Origin: Aerococcus suis
GTDB taxonomy: Bacteria; Bacillota; Bacilli; Lactobacillales; Aerococcaceae
Assembly: GCF_900176325.1 (NCBI RefSeq)
Contig: NZ_FWXK01000005.1
Coordinates: 1 to 64,000, forward strand
Length of the DNA: 64,000 nt
Reading direction: 5' to 3'
The position numbers were made by a program, and so were the translations under genes. The notes beneath the pieces were generated by a model that did not search any database, was not told where the DNA came from, and worked only from the letters and a program-made list of their open reading frames with translations. Below are positions 54,657-64,000 of this stretch, piece after piece; within the stretch, counting starts at the first letter, position 1; each line of letters opens with the position of its first letter.

Positions 54657-56015
54657 ATGAAAGTAGCCGTAATTGGTTGTACCCATGCTGGTACTGCAGC
54701 TGTTAAAACGATTTTAAGTGAAAATGATGATGTTCAAGTTTCTGTTTTCGAACGTAACGATAACATTTCCTTCTTATCATGTGGGATTGCCCTATATGTT
54801 GGTGGCGTTGTTAAAGACGTTAATGGTTTATTCTACTCAGACCCTTCTGAACTAGAATCATTAGGTGCAGACGTGCATATGAAACATAACGTGTTATCTT
54901 ATGACGAAAAAGCGAAAACGATTCAAGTTGAAAACTTGGAAACTGGTGAACAATTCGAAGAATCATATGACAAATTAGTCTTAGCTACTGGTTCTTGGCC
55001 AATTATTCCGCCATTAGATGGTTTAGACACTAACAATGTTTTATTATGTAAAAACTTCAACCATGCACAAAAAATTATTGAAGAAAAAACGGATAAAAAA
55101 CGTGTGGTTGTTGTCGGTGGTGGATACATCGGTATCGAATTAGTTGAAGCTTTTGCTCAAGATGGGAAAGAAGTCGTTTTAATCGATGGTTTAGACCGTG
55201 TATTAAACAAATACTTAGACCAAGAAATGACGGATATCTTAGAAGATGATATGCGTGACCGTGGCATCGACATTCGCTTAAACGAAATGGTTAAAGGTTT
55301 CGTACCTGACGAAAACGGCAATGTGAAAGCTGTTGAAACTAGCGAAGGATCATATGACTGTGATATGGCTATTCTATGTGTTGGTTTCAAACCAAACACT
55401 GAATTATATGACGGTAAATTAGAAACTATGCCTAATGGTGCGATTATCGTTGATGACTACATGCATACTTCTGACGAAAATGTTTTAGCTTGTGGTGACT
55501 CTTGTGCTGTTAACTACAACCCTAATAATGGCCATGCTTATATTCCGCTAGCAACAAATGCTGTTCGTATGGGTACCTTAGTTGGTAAAAATATTAAAGA
55601 AGATACTGTCAAATATCGTGGCACTCAATCAACTTCTGGATTACATTTATTCGGTTGGAACATCGGTTCAACTGGTGTTAATGATGCTTCTGCTGCTAAC
55701 TTTGGTCTAGAAACTCGCAGTGTTTATTTTGAAGATAATCATCGTCCTGAATTCATGCCAACTTATGAAAAACTTCATATGAAACTTGTTTATGAAGTGG
55801 GTACAAACCGCATCGTTGGTGGACAATTATTATCTAAATATGACATCACTCAATCAGCGAATACCTTATCATTAGCTATCCAAAACCAAATGACGATTGA
55901 AGATTTAGCTTACGTTGATTTCTTCTTCCAACCTCACTTCGACCGTCCATGGAACTACTTAAACTTATTAGCGCAACAAGCCGTTGCCCAAGAAGAAGAA
56001 CTAGCTAAAAAATAA
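54657..56015 (+). CDS. nox: NADH oxidase, water-forming
   Basis: The 452-aa flavoenzyme has the FAD motif VAVIGCTHAGTAA, the redox-active Cys42 in SFLSCGIALYVGG that reduces oxygen to water via a sulfenic acid, the NADH motif VVVVGGGYIGIELVEAF, and VLACGDSCAV. It regenerates NAD+ and removes oxygen in a non-respiring cell. It is a single gene with a long upstream region. Confidence 0.96.
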   Translation: MKVAVIGCTHAGTAAVKTILSENDDVQVSVFERNDNISFLSCGIALYVGGVVKDVNGLFYSDPSELESLGADVHMKHNVLSYDEKAKTIQVENLETGEQFEESYDKLVLATGSWPIIPPLDGLDTNNVLLCKNFNHAQKIIEEKTDKKRVVVVGGGYIGIELVEAFAQDGKEVVLIDGLDRVLNKYLDQEMTDILEDDMRDRGIDIRLNEMVKGFVPDENGNVKAVETSEGSYDCDMAILCVGFKPNTELYDGKLETMPNGAIIVDDYMHTSDENVLACGDSCAVNYNPNNGHAYIPLATNAVRMGTLVGKNIKEDTVKYRGTQSTSGLHLFGWNIGSTGVNDASAANFGLETRSVYFEDNHRPEFMPTYEKLHMKLVYEVGTNRIVGGQLLSKYDITQSANTLSLAIQNQMTIEDLAYVDFFFQPHFDRPWNYLNLLAQQAVAQEEELAKK

Positions 56016-56028
56016 TTTAGCCACTCAC

Positions 56029-56067
56029 TAAAAAAGCCTTGAGGATCTAGTCCTCAAGGCTTTTTTC
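56029..56067. terminator. bidirectional terminator
   Basis: AAAAAAGCCTTGAGGA and TCCTCAAGGCTTTTTT form a strong stem between nox and the convergent FemX-like gene. Confidence 0.9.
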
Positions 56068-56069
56068 TA

Positions 56070-57311
56070 TTACCGATGACGCCATTTATAGCGCATTTTC
56101 ATACCACTCGCAAAGAGTTTATTAATTGTTGGACGCAATTCAATATCAAACTCACCGATTGTTTCAAATTGTTCAGAAGCAAAGTGTTTTTTAAATTCAT
56201 ATAATCCGCGTACTGAATCATCTTTATTTTCATCAGAGGTATAACCAGAGACACCACCAAAATCAAAATAACGATACCCATTATTTAACGCATCTGACAT
56301 TAATGTCCAAACCATGTGATATGTTGGTAATAATTCTCGATATTCATTGCTTGACGCAGCATACATATAATAAGCAGTACCATTAAAGTATCCCATGATA
56401 GAACCGGATAGAACAATATCTTCTCGACCATTTGCTAGTTCCGCTTCTAGTTCGTCAATCATATGTTCTGCTTTTTTGATTCGTTGCTGAATACTATCTA
56501 GATTACGCATCGCTTTTTCTTGTTTTCGTCCAGACTGCATTTTTTCAATAGATGCTTGGACCTTAGCCGCTTCTTTCGTTAAGTCATCGTGTTCTTTTTG
56601 TTTAATTGCTAACAATTCTTTAACATGGAACGTGGTTAACCAAAGTTTTCCCACAGAACCTAAAGACTCTAAAATATGACGGAAATAATCCGCATTTCGG
56701 GTCGTAAAATCATCACGACTACCCGTAATTTCCATCAATTTAACAAAAGCATCTAAATCATCTAATGAGGCTTCTTCTGTTGTAATTCCGTTTTTCATCG
56801 CTTTACGAATTTTATTACGGGTTTTACTTCCCATGGCTTTTTCTAAGGCTTTCTCATCATCACCCATATCGGTAATCATTAAAAAGTTGGGCTGATTATA
56901 CGCTAATCCTTTTTTATGACCCCCATGTTTTCCACCAATTGATTTCACATAATCTTTGACCCATTCATGTTGATCGCGAGAAATTTGTGGATCAAATTTT
57001 AACGTGAAGGCGCGATGACGTTTGGCTGCCTTCATACATGCTTTTAGAATCGCTTTAAAATGTTCTGGCTGGCTGTAATCACAAACAGGGCCACGTGGCA
57101 TATAAGCCAGTGAATATGGAGTGAATGGCAACTTGCGATATAAAATTAAGGCCACTCCAAGAATATCATTATCATCTTTTACGGCAACATATTCATGATT
57201 CCAATTTGATTTAACCAATGCCCAACGACTGGTTTGATAAATTTCTCCTCCAAGTGATTGGACATAATCGTCATGGATTTTTTCAGAAACTAATAATGTC
57301 TTATATGTCAT
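56070..57311 (-). CDS. FemX/MurM-like peptidoglycan bridge aminoacyltransferase
   Basis: The 413-aa protein has two GNAT-like subdomains and a helical coiled-coil insertion (residues about 245-300: HDDLTKEAAKVQASIEKM...). Typical segments are YMPRGPVCDY, KMRNKIR-like SKTRNKIRKAMKNG, and YRYFDFGGVSGYTSD. It adds amino acids from tRNA to the stem-peptide Lys of lipid II. The amino acid used is unknown. Confidence 0.92.
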   Translation of the reverse strand: MTYKTLLVSEKIHDDYVQSLGGEIYQTSRWALVKSNWNHEYVAVKDDNDILGVALILYRKLPFTPYSLAYMPRGPVCDYSQPEHFKAILKACMKAAKRHRAFTLKFDPQISRDQHEWVKDYVKSIGGKHGGHKKGLAYNQPNFLMITDMGDDEKALEKAMGSKTRNKIRKAMKNGITTEEASLDDLDAFVKLMEITGSRDDFTTRNADYFRHILESLGSVGKLWLTTFHVKELLAIKQKEHDDLTKEAAKVQASIEKMQSGRKQEKAMRNLDSIQQRIKKAEHMIDELEAELANGREDIVLSGSIMGYFNGTAYYMYAASSNEYRELLPTYHMVWTLMSDALNNGYRYFDFGGVSGYTSDENKDDSVRGLYEFKKHFASEQFETIGEFDIELRPTINKLFASGMKMRYKWRHR

Positions 57312-57505
57312 GTTATACTACACTTTCTTTCCTCAATTATTAATAAATGTTTTAATTAAACATTAAGGGTTTCTCATTAATCCTACACTAAAGTTAGATT
57401 AAAGGTCAAAGCGTTTCCCCAATCTTATAAGTATCTTATAAAAGAACTTGGCGTAAAAATATAACACCTTTTATATCGAGTTATCTAATTAACGACTAGT
57501 TTTAG

Positions 57506-58300
57506 CTAGCGTCGATGATCTTCCCAGCTGGCAACTTTCGCATCTCTATCGGCACGGTCCATATAATCGACCGCCATTAAATATAATCCATGGGCTGGGG
57601 CTGTGGGTCCCGCTTCGTTACGATCTTTTACCGCTAATAAACGCTGCATTTCATCTACAGGGCGCAGACCATCTCCAATTTGTAATGCTGTTCCCACTAA
57701 TATACGCACCATATTATATAAAAAACCATCTCCAGCAAAAGTAAACGTTAAATGATGATTCTCTGCATCATAATCCACTTGTGCTTGAGTTAAGGTACGA
57801 ACAAAGTCAGTTTTATCTGTTTTCGTTGAGCAAAAGCTCTTGAAGTCATGGGTCCCAATTAAATCATTGAGAGCCGTTTGCATGCGATCAACGTCTGTAG
57901 AATACGGATGATGTAGCATATATTGTGCCGTAAATGGTGATGGATATTTGGCCAAATCAACATGATATTCATATCGTTTTCCAATCGTATGATAACGTGC
58001 ATGAAAGGTTTCCTCAACAGCTTCTACTTCTTTAATGCGAATACTATCGGGCGTGACACTATTTAACGCTCGCCATAACCCATGAGTTGAAATAGCAGCT
58101 GGATAATCGAAGTGGATTACTTGTCCTTTGGCATGAACGCCAGAATCCGTACGTCCTGACCCATGGACCCCAATATTATGTCCTTTACTAATAGTTTTCA
58201 AAGCCTTTTGTAATGTCCCCTGAATACTTTTTCCATCAGGTTGTACTTGAAATCCTATATAAGGGCCTCCATCATATTCAATGACTGCTTTATACCGCAT
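57506..58300 (-). CDS. truA: tRNA pseudouridine(38-40) synthase
   Basis: The 264-aa enzyme has the catalytic Asp in GSGRTDSGVHAKGQ, RYHTIGKRYEYHV and FLYNMVRILVGTALQIG. It is the usual fourth gene behind ecfA1-ecfA2-ecfT and follows ecfT by 15 nt. Confidence 0.97.
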   Translation of the reverse strand: MRYKAVIEYDGGPYIGFQVQPDGKSIQGTLQKALKTISKGHNIGVHGSGRTDSGVHAKGQVIHFDYPAAISTHGLWRALNSVTPDSIRIKEVEAVEETFHARYHTIGKRYEYHVDLAKYPSPFTAQYMLHHPYSTDVDRMQTALNDLIGTHDFKSFCSTKTDKTDFVRTLTQAQVDYDAENHHLTFTFAGDGFLYNMVRILVGTALQIGDGLRPVDEMQRLLAVKDRNEAGPTAPAHGLYLMAVDYMDRADRDAKVASWEDHRR

Positions 58301-58315
58301 ACAATCCTCACTTTC

Positions 58316-59104
58316 TTAAATCCAAATAATGAGTATCATTAACCCAATAAGAACAATACTTGCTAATGTATCTCTTCGTTGCCATTTCAATTGCCGGTAC
58401 TTCGTTCGTCCTTCACTGCCACGATACCCACGTGCTTCCATCGCAATCGCTAAATCATACGCGCGATTAAATGCTGAAATAAATAAAGGAATTAAAATAG
58501 GGATAATCGCTTTAATACGGTCAATTAAATTTCCTTCAGAAAAATCAACTCCCCGTGCCCGTTGTGTATCCATTATTTTATCGGTTTCTTCCATTAGCGT
58601 TGGCACAAAGCGTAAGGCAATTGATAACATTAAGGCTACTTCATGAACAGGTAAGATTTTTCTTAATGGTGAAAACAGATTTTCTAAAGCATCCGTTAAC
58701 GTGATTGGTTGTGTTGTTAATGTCACAATTGTGGAAATAAAAATAACTAAGACAAAGCGCATAAAAATCATGACCGCATTCAGTAAGCCATCAGTGGTTA
58801 ATTTCAATGGCCCAAATGACCAAATGACATCTCCTTGATAGGTGAAGAAAAGTTGTAAAACCACGGTAAATACGATAATAATAAGCATTGGTTTTAACCC
58901 TCTTACATAAACACCTAAGGAAATATTAGATAAGAAAATTAAGCCTAGAATGACGGCTGTTAAAATCACATAATCTAACCAGCCACTTGCCATGAAAATT
59001 AACACCATGAAGAGAATCATAGCGACCAATTTGAACCTAGGATCTAAACGATGAATAAATGAATTTCCAGGAATATAACGCCCGATAATTAAATTATCTT
59101 TCAT
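58316..59104 (-). CDS. ecfT: ECF transporter transmembrane component EcfT
   Basis: The 262-aa integral membrane protein has SFIHRLDPRFKLVA at the start and the coupling-helix motifs DTQRARG and MEARGYRG that contact the two ATPases. The ATG at 59104 (MKDNLIIG) has AGGCGG upstream and overlaps the ecfA2 end. Confidence 0.95.
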   Translation of the reverse strand: MKDNLIIGRYIPGNSFIHRLDPRFKLVAMILFMVLIFMASGWLDYVILTAVILGLIFLSNISLGVYVRGLKPMLIIIVFTVVLQLFFTYQGDVIWSFGPLKLTTDGLLNAVMIFMRFVLVIFISTIVTLTTQPITLTDALENLFSPLRKILPVHEVALMLSIALRFVPTLMEETDKIMDTQRARGVDFSEGNLIDRIKAIIPILIPLFISAFNRAYDLAIAMEARGYRGSEGRTKYRQLKWQRRDTLASIVLIGLMILIIWI

Positions 59105-59987
59105 CTTGCACCGCCTCTCCCTGAGTATCTGACATAAGTTGCGCTGCAATTTGATCAGCTAACTGGTCGACAGTTAGAGGTAGAGCGTCTTTGGGTAGAG
59201 ACAACCCATTAGCGAATAATTTTTCTCTAAACGCTAAAATATCTGGGAGAGCTAAATGATGATGCTCTAACCATTCCTGATCAGAAAATACTTCCGTTGG
59301 TTGACCTTCAAAAACACAAGTGCCATGATCCATCACAATCACATGATTACTCCAACTTGCCACATCGTTCATTTGATGCGTCACTAAAATCACTGTCATT
59401 TGACCAGTAGCATATAAATCATTGAAAATCGTCATTAACTCATCTTGACCTTTAGGATCTAATCCAGCTGTTGGTTCATCCAAGATGAGAACTTCTGGTT
59501 CCATAGCCAAAACACCAGCAATCGCTACCCGTCGCATCTGTCCACCCGAAAGGTCAAAAGGCGATTGGTCATATAAAGCATCTGAAATTCCCACTCGCTC
59601 TAAAGCCATTTCCGCTTTTCTACGTGCGGTTTCTTCATCGTCCCCAAAATTTTTAGGACCAAACATGACATCCTTAATGACAGACTCTTCAAATAATTGC
59701 GCCTCAGGAAATTGGAACACCATTCCCATTTTTTTACGCACATTCTTCACTTGTTTCTTAGAAGTTTCTGGTGTGACAACCGTATCTCCTACGATAATTT
59801 GACCGTCTGTAGGAAGTAATAATCCATTAAATAATTTGGTTAATGTTGACTTCCCGCTCCCAGTATTTCCGATAATCGCCGTATAGCTTTTATCAGGAAT
59901 CGTTAACGAGACTTGTTTTAGTGCCTCACTAGCAAAAGGCGTATTAGCAGAATAAGTAAAACTGACATCTTCAAATGTTATTTGCAT
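59094..59987 (-). CDS. ecfA2: ECF transporter ATPase EcfA2
   Basis: ABC ATPase with Walker A GNTGSGKST, Q-loop FQFPEAQLFE, signature LSGGQMRRVAIAG and Walker B VLILDEPTAGLD. It pairs with EcfA1 to drive vitamin S components such as the one at 27951-28430. Start at 59987 (MQITFEDV) by GGCGG spacing. Confidence 0.96.
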   Translation of the reverse strand: MQITFEDVSFTYSANTPFASEALKQVSLTIPDKSYTAIIGNTGSGKSTLTKLFNGLLLPTDGQIIVGDTVVTPETSKKQVKNVRKKMGMVFQFPEAQLFEESVIKDVMFGPKNFGDDEETARRKAEMALERVGISDALYDQSPFDLSGGQMRRVAIAGVLAMEPEVLILDEPTAGLDPKGQDELMTIFNDLYATGQMTVILVTHQMNDVASWSNHVIVMDHGTCVFEGQPTEVFSDQEWLEHHHLALPDILAFREKLFANGLSLPKDALPLTVDQLADQIAAQLMSDTQGEAVQDER

Positions 59988-60802
59988 AGCCATTCCGCCA
60001 ACCTTTCTTCTGATAACCATTCGTTTGGAACGTCAATTTGTCGACGCTGTAATGCGGCTTTGAGTTGTTCAGTAAACGGCACACCCAAACCAATTTGAAT
60101 TAGATCTTCTCCATTCACAAAAATATCTGCTGGTTTCCCATCGTCAACAACGTGACCCTCTTTAAACACCACAATACGATCCGCTGCACTCGCTTCTTCT
60201 AAATCATGCGTAATAGAAATAACTGTTAAACCATATGTTTCTTTCACTTCGCGGATAATCGCCATCACTTCTGCTCGTCCTTCAGGATCAAGCATAGCTG
60301 TTGACTCATCTAATACAATAATTTCTGGGCCTAATGCTAAAATACCAGCAATAGCCACACGTTGTTTCTGACCTCCAGACAACGCCGCCGGTTCCTTATC
60401 TCGGTATTCCCACATTGCGACTTGCTTTAATGCTTTTTCAACACGTTCGTGCATCTCAGGACGGGGAATTCCAGCATTTTCTAATCCAAAGGCAACATCA
60501 TCTTCAACAGTTGATCCGACAAATTGATTATCAGGATTTTGGAAAACAAGTCCCACTTTACCTCGAATATCCCAAACAGTATCCAATGATAGTAGTTTAT
60601 GATCAACATAGATTTCTCCACTTTGTGCTTCTAATAATCCAACTAATAATTTAGAAAACGTTGATTTACCAGAACCATTATGACCAATAATGGCCAACCA
60701 TTCACCACGTTTGATTTGTAAGGACAAATCTTTTATCGCCCACTGATCGTTATTTTCTGAATAGCGATAATTGAGTCCTTTTACTTCAATAATATTTTTC
60801 AT
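59978..60802 (-). CDS. ecfA1: ECF transporter ATPase EcfA1
   Basis: The 274-aa ATPase has GHNGSGKST, FQNPDNQFVG (Q-loop), LSGGQKQRVAIAG and IIVLDESTAMLD, where the Ser after DE is typical of EcfA1. AAGGAG precedes the ATG. It leads ecfA1-ecfA2-ecfT-truA. Confidence 0.96.
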   Translation of the reverse strand: MKNIIEVKGLNYRYSENNDQWAIKDLSLQIKRGEWLAIIGHNGSGKSTFSKLLVGLLEAQSGEIYVDHKLLSLDTVWDIRGKVGLVFQNPDNQFVGSTVEDDVAFGLENAGIPRPEMHERVEKALKQVAMWEYRDKEPAALSGGQKQRVAIAGILALGPEIIVLDESTAMLDPEGRAEVMAIIREVKETYGLTVISITHDLEEASAADRIVVFKEGHVVDDGKPADIFVNGEDLIQIGLGVPFTEQLKAALQRRQIDVPNEWLSEERLAEWLCK

Positions 60803-60837
60803 ATAAGCTCCTTATTGGCTGTTCTAAAGCTTTTAAA

Positions 60838-60866
60838 AATCCCCCCATAGATAGTATGTGGGGGGA
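60838..60866. terminator. hairpin between ecfA1 and acyltransferase genes
   Basis: CCCCCCATA-GATAG-TATGTGGGGGG forms a G/C-rich stem in the 133-nt gap. It has little T tract, so it may also be a processing or attenuation stem. Confidence 0.6.
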
Positions 60867-60935
60867 TGTCTTATATATTATTTATCTCATTCATAGTTTA
60901 CTAAAAAACACTTACGGGTTCAAGAATTCTCCACC

Positions 60936-62807
60936 TTATTTCGTCATTGCGTCTCCGACCACTTTAATCCAAGCTTGATCGCCTGTATCATTCAAATGAA
61001 CGCCATCTTCTTCCAACCAATTATTATTATTGGCTTGGAAATAACTATTCCAATCGATTAAGTGTAAGTGATTATTTTCAGAGGTTGCTTCTTCTAATAC
61101 ACTATTTACTTGATCTCGCCATGGTCGATCCACATGAGTATTGACTAAATAAATGGTTTTATCTTTCCCGATTTGTTGAATCATCGTTTCTAATTGATTT
61201 TTTGTAAATGGTCCATTAGCACCTAAATCAACGACAACAGTATCAGCCAATTGCCCATTATTAGCCAAATTAGCAATCGTATCTTCGGTGTTATACAATT
61301 GTCTACCGACTTGAGCGTCAACAACACTCATAGGATAGAAGGTATAAATATAATCTGACACACCAACAGTTAATGAGTCACCAATAAATGTGGCAGACAT
61401 TCCATACGTTTTTTTAGCTAAATCTTTGCCAACATTGTCGATTTTTTGCTTGTCATCAGTTTCTAATTTGTCGTAATAAGTCGCAAAGTCTTTTTCTGCT
61501 TTCTCTTTCTGCTCAGCTAATTCTCGATTTCGTTCTTCATTTTGTTTTTGCTGATCTGCGGCAGCTTTTTCTTGAACAGAGATATTTGTTTCTGTAGGTG
61601 CTGTTGCTAAGACAATAGCAGTAGCTCCATAAATAAAGACAAACAAAGCAAATAAGATTTGAGCACTTCGTTTCCCATGACGATTAAAGATTTGTTTAAT
61701 TCCTGTAAATAATCGGATTTTACTTCCTTTTGGCGGGTTAAAAATTGGCGTTGTCCAATATTTTCGAATAATAATCGCATCAGTTACTAAGGCTAAAGCC
61801 ATAATAAGTATTATTTGCGCCCATATATTATCCGTTAGCCAATTTTGGTTTTTCGCTGCCGAATGCCAGACAATATAAATCGGATAATACCATAAATACA
61901 TGGGGAAGGATCGTTCGCTTAACCAGACTAATGGTTTCCATTCAAATACCCGTCTTAGGATAGAATGCTCTTGCATTAGACCAGCAATTGTTAAAGCGAC
62001 TAAGCCATCAAAGAGTAACATCCCCCCACGATACGTCCAACCACTGCCGTCTTTTAAGACAAACATCAGTGCGACACTCCCAAAGAATAATACGAGAGTT
62101 AGAATATCTAGTAGCCACCATTTTTTGATTTTAAATACTTGTTCGAATTGTTCCGGAACATGCCAGACTGCTAACAATGCTCCAATCAGGAAAGTGAATG
62201 CCCGAGTATCGGTTCCATAGTAGACACGAGTTGGGTCTTCTCCTGAAGTAAATATCAATCCCATAGCTAAGGCACTGATTAAAACAAATCCTAATATCAC
62301 CCATCCTTGAACTTTAAAATCTTTAAAGCGACTAATGCCATAATAATAGAGTGGTGGCCAAATCAACATAAGTTGCATATATACCGCCACATACCATAGA
62401 TGAGTAAATAATGATGGATGAATCATTTCTTGGAAATATGAGGAACCACTTAAAATTTGCTGCCAATTATTTGTAAATGTCAGACTACTCCACACATCTG
62501 ATGACACATTAACAAGTAGATCATGACGAAATAATAAAATAGCAGTTAAGCAAATCGCAATTACAACAAACATCGGGAACCAATTTTTTTTAGCTCGTTT
62601 AAAAAAAGTCAGTGGTAATGCTGGAGGACGATCACTAGAACGTTTCTTGATTAATGAACGCGTAACAAACAATCCTGAGATAATAAAAAAGACATCTACT
62701 GCCAAAAAGCCACCCGGAATAATATAAGTGCGATAATGATAAAAAATAATTGCTAATATACTTAAAAATCTCAACGTATCTACGCTGGTATAACGTTTTT
62801 GAGCCAT
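60936..62807 (-). CDS. OatA-like acyltransferase with C-terminal SGNH domain
   Basis: The 623-aa protein has an N-terminal acyltransferase-3 domain of about ten membrane helices (VDTLRFLSILAIIFYHY; VDVFFIISGLFVTRSL), a coiled-coil linker near 420-460, and a secreted SGNH domain (ATFIGDSLTVGV with nucleophile Ser; VVVDLGANGP; a late WLEEDGVHLNDTGDQ with Asp-x-x-His). This is the layout of OatA, which O-acetylates peptidoglycan and gives lysozyme resistance. It sits between rplQ and ecfA1. Confidence 0.88.
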   Translation of the reverse strand: MAQKRYTSVDTLRFLSILAIIFYHYRTYIIPGGFLAVDVFFIISGLFVTRSLIKKRSSDRPPALPLTFFKRAKKNWFPMFVVIAICLTAILLFRHDLLVNVSSDVWSSLTFTNNWQQILSGSSYFQEMIHPSLFTHLWYVAVYMQLMLIWPPLYYYGISRFKDFKVQGWVILGFVLISALAMGLIFTSGEDPTRVYYGTDTRAFTFLIGALLAVWHVPEQFEQVFKIKKWWLLDILTLVLFFGSVALMFVLKDGSGWTYRGGMLLFDGLVALTIAGLMQEHSILRRVFEWKPLVWLSERSFPMYLWYYPIYIVWHSAAKNQNWLTDNIWAQIILIMALALVTDAIIIRKYWTTPIFNPPKGSKIRLFTGIKQIFNRHGKRSAQILFALFVFIYGATAIVLATAPTETNISVQEKAAADQQKQNEERNRELAEQKEKAEKDFATYYDKLETDDKQKIDNVGKDLAKKTYGMSATFIGDSLTVGVSDYIYTFYPMSVVDAQVGRQLYNTEDTIANLANNGQLADTVVVDLGANGPFTKNQLETMIQQIGKDKTIYLVNTHVDRPWRDQVNSVLEEATSENNHLHLIDWNSYFQANNNNWLEEDGVHLNDTGDQAWIKVVGDAMTK

Positions 62808-63008
62808 ACTACCCCCCCAGGCAAATGATTTGACAATGCAAATCTACTAATTATTCTATTGTATACGATTTTAAAGAAAAGGCAAGATAATAAAGAAAGT
62901 ATTACGATTTATTTAAAAATTTGAGTAAAATAAAAAAGCATATATGTTACTGAAAAGTAAAAACACATATGCCGTACTCGTTAGCTATTCAATTATAAGG
63001 ATATATTT

Positions 63009-63034
63009 CACTTCCAAGCAAACGCTTGGAAGTG
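63009..63034 (-). terminator. hairpin downstream of rplQ
   Basis: CACTTCCAAGC-AAAC-GCTTGGAAGTG is a strong stem 55 nt after rplQ, without a T tract. A second weaker stem (GCATATATGT/ACATATGC) lies at about 62938-62975. Confidence 0.6.
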
Positions 63035-63089
63035 AACAGAGCTAGACTAGGTTTCCCATCATCATAACACTCTAATACCTTTTATAAAA

Positions 63090-63470
63090 TTATACAAATT
63101 CTAAAATAACCATTGGCGCAGCGTCACCACGACGAGGTTCAGTTTTAAGAATACGAGTGTATCCACCTTGACGTTCTTCGTAACGATCAGCTAAATCTCC
63201 AAATAATTTTTGAAGAGCTGTTTCTACAATGATATCTTCTTCTTCTGCGCGAACATCTGCAATTTCATTACGTACAAATTTAGCAGCTTGACGACGAGAG
63301 TGTAAGTCACCACGTTTACCTAAAGTGATCATTTTCTCTGCTGTACGGCGTACTTCTTTAGCACGTGTTTCAGTTGTTACAATACGTTCATTAATGATTA
63401 AGTCAGTTGTTAAGTCACGTAACATTGCTTTACGTTGTGAGCTTGTTCGACCTAATTTACGGTAACCCAT
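63090..63470 (-). CDS. rplQ: 50S ribosomal protein L17
   Basis: The 126-aa protein begins [20 protein letters not shown] and carries [22 protein letters not shown] at the end. It follows rpoA as usual. Confidence 0.98.
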   Translation of the reverse strand: MGYRKLGRTSSQRKAMLRDLTTDLIINERIVTTETRAKEVRRTAEKMITLGKRGDLHSRRQAAKFVRNEIADVRAEEEDIIVETALQKLFGDLADRYEERQGGYTRILKTEPRRGDAAPMVILEFV

Positions 63471-63494
63471 TAAAGTCTTCCTCCTTTATCGCTA

Positions 63495-64000
63495 TTAGTC
63501 TTCTTGACGCAATGATAAATCTAGTGCGTCTAGTTTATTTTTAACTTCATCAAGAGATTTACGTCCGAGATTACGAACTTTCATCATCTCAGCTTCAGAA
63601 CGGTTGGTTAGTTCTTCAACGGTATTAATACCTGCACGTTTTAGACAGTTATAAGAACGTACAGAAAGATCTAACTCTTCGATAGTCATTTCAAGCATTT
63701 TTTCTTTTTGCGTTTCTTCTTTTTCAACCATTACTTCAACTTGACGAGCTTCATTTGTTAAGTTAATGAAAATATCAAGATGTTCAGTTAAAATTTTAGC
63801 CGCAAGACTTAATGCTTCTTCCGGTGAAATTGTTCCATCTGTCCAGATATCCATCGTGAGTTTATCAAATTCGTTGATTTCACCAATACGTGTATTTTCA
63901 ACTTGATAGTTGACTTTGGAAACTGGCGTATAAATAGAATCGACAGGAATGACACCAATTGGCATGCTTTCTGTTTTATTATGTTCAGCACGAACAAATC
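63495..64000 (-). CDS. rpoA: RNA polymerase alpha subunit, C-terminal part (partial)
   Basis: The frame is open to the right edge. It contains the end of the N-terminal domain ([29 protein letters not shown]), the linker, and the complete C-terminal domain ([35 protein letters not shown]) that binds UP elements and activators. Confidence 0.98.
   Translation of the reverse strand, partial: FVRAEHNKTESMPIGVIPVDSIYTPVSKVNYQVENTRIGEINEFDKLTMDIWTDGTISPEEALSLAAKILTEHLDIFINLTNEARQVEVMVEKEETQKEKMLEMTIEELDLSVRSYNCLKRAGINTVEELTNRSEAEMMKVRNLGRKSLDEVKNKLDALDLSLRQED

Overview
The window is a low-GC Gram-positive chromosome of the Lactobacillales type. The 16S rRNA 5' end at the left edge, read on the minus strand, carries signatures I associate from memory with Aerococcus and relatives. 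The operon order (rpoA-rplQ, ecfA1-ecfA2-ecfT-truA, rplM-rpsI), an arginine deiminase cluster, a water-forming NADH oxidase and an LPXTG-anchored protein all fit Aerococcaceae. The genus is inferred, not proven.

Layout. 0-0.5 kb: 16S 5' end with tandem rrn promoters. 0.5-11.5 kb: housekeeping genes (DUF1189, proC, perR-like, FUSC permease, SGNH-like coiled-coil protein, nucleotide phosphatase, a MutY without cysteines, RecX, DUF1659/DUF2922, LysM protein, galE). 11.6-21 kb: arginine catabolism in two minus-strand units, arcA-arcB-arcD-pepV-arcC and argS-like/arcR/YbaK-like. The arcA promoter has a cre-like site between -35 and -10 and a Crp-family box near -63. 21-28 kb: a decayed stretch with frameshifted crtM, nonsense-interrupted crtN and a frameshifted LPXTG M14 carboxypeptidase. 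28-33 kb: ECF S component, Nudix, glyoxalase II, a zinc-binding lipoprotein with a mini histidine-triad protein, and an aldehyde dehydrogenase. 33-34.4 kb: a type II CRISPR relic in which the first third of cas9 runs directly into a three-to-four-repeat array. 34.4-43.2 kb: glycerol dehydrogenase, YjiH, flavin reductase, GNAT, a 32-aa membrane peptide, two divergent genes fused by a deletion that removed both 5' ends (Gfo/Idh oxidoreductase, sodium:solute symporter), a frameshifted esterase, an anion permease and PhzF.

43.35-52.93 kb is a composite, decayed genomic island in the 3' end of rpsI (ribosomal protein S9). Three copies of the last ~59 bp of rpsI mark two tandem insertions. No integrase survives. 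The best-preserved cargo is a metal/redox system: an FNR-like regulator with N-terminal Cys/His residues, two HMA metallochaperones, a small hemerythrin/RIC-like protein and a P1B-type ATPase with CPG instead of CPC. Both of its transcription units carry an FNR-type palindrome centred at about -41.5. The rest is MerR, AlbA-like, YkvI-like, group II intron and DUF5996 remnants plus one intact 3-hydroxyacyl-CoA dehydrogenase.

52.9-64 kb returns to core genome: rpsI-rplM with an L13-type leader, nox with a long regulated upstream region, a FemX/MurM-like transferase, truA, the ECF energizing module, an OatA-like acyltransferase, rplQ and the end of rpoA.

At least five genes have single-base lesions (crtM, crtN, M14 peptidase, esterase, DUF5996). 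True decay and sequencing error cannot be separated from this window alone.
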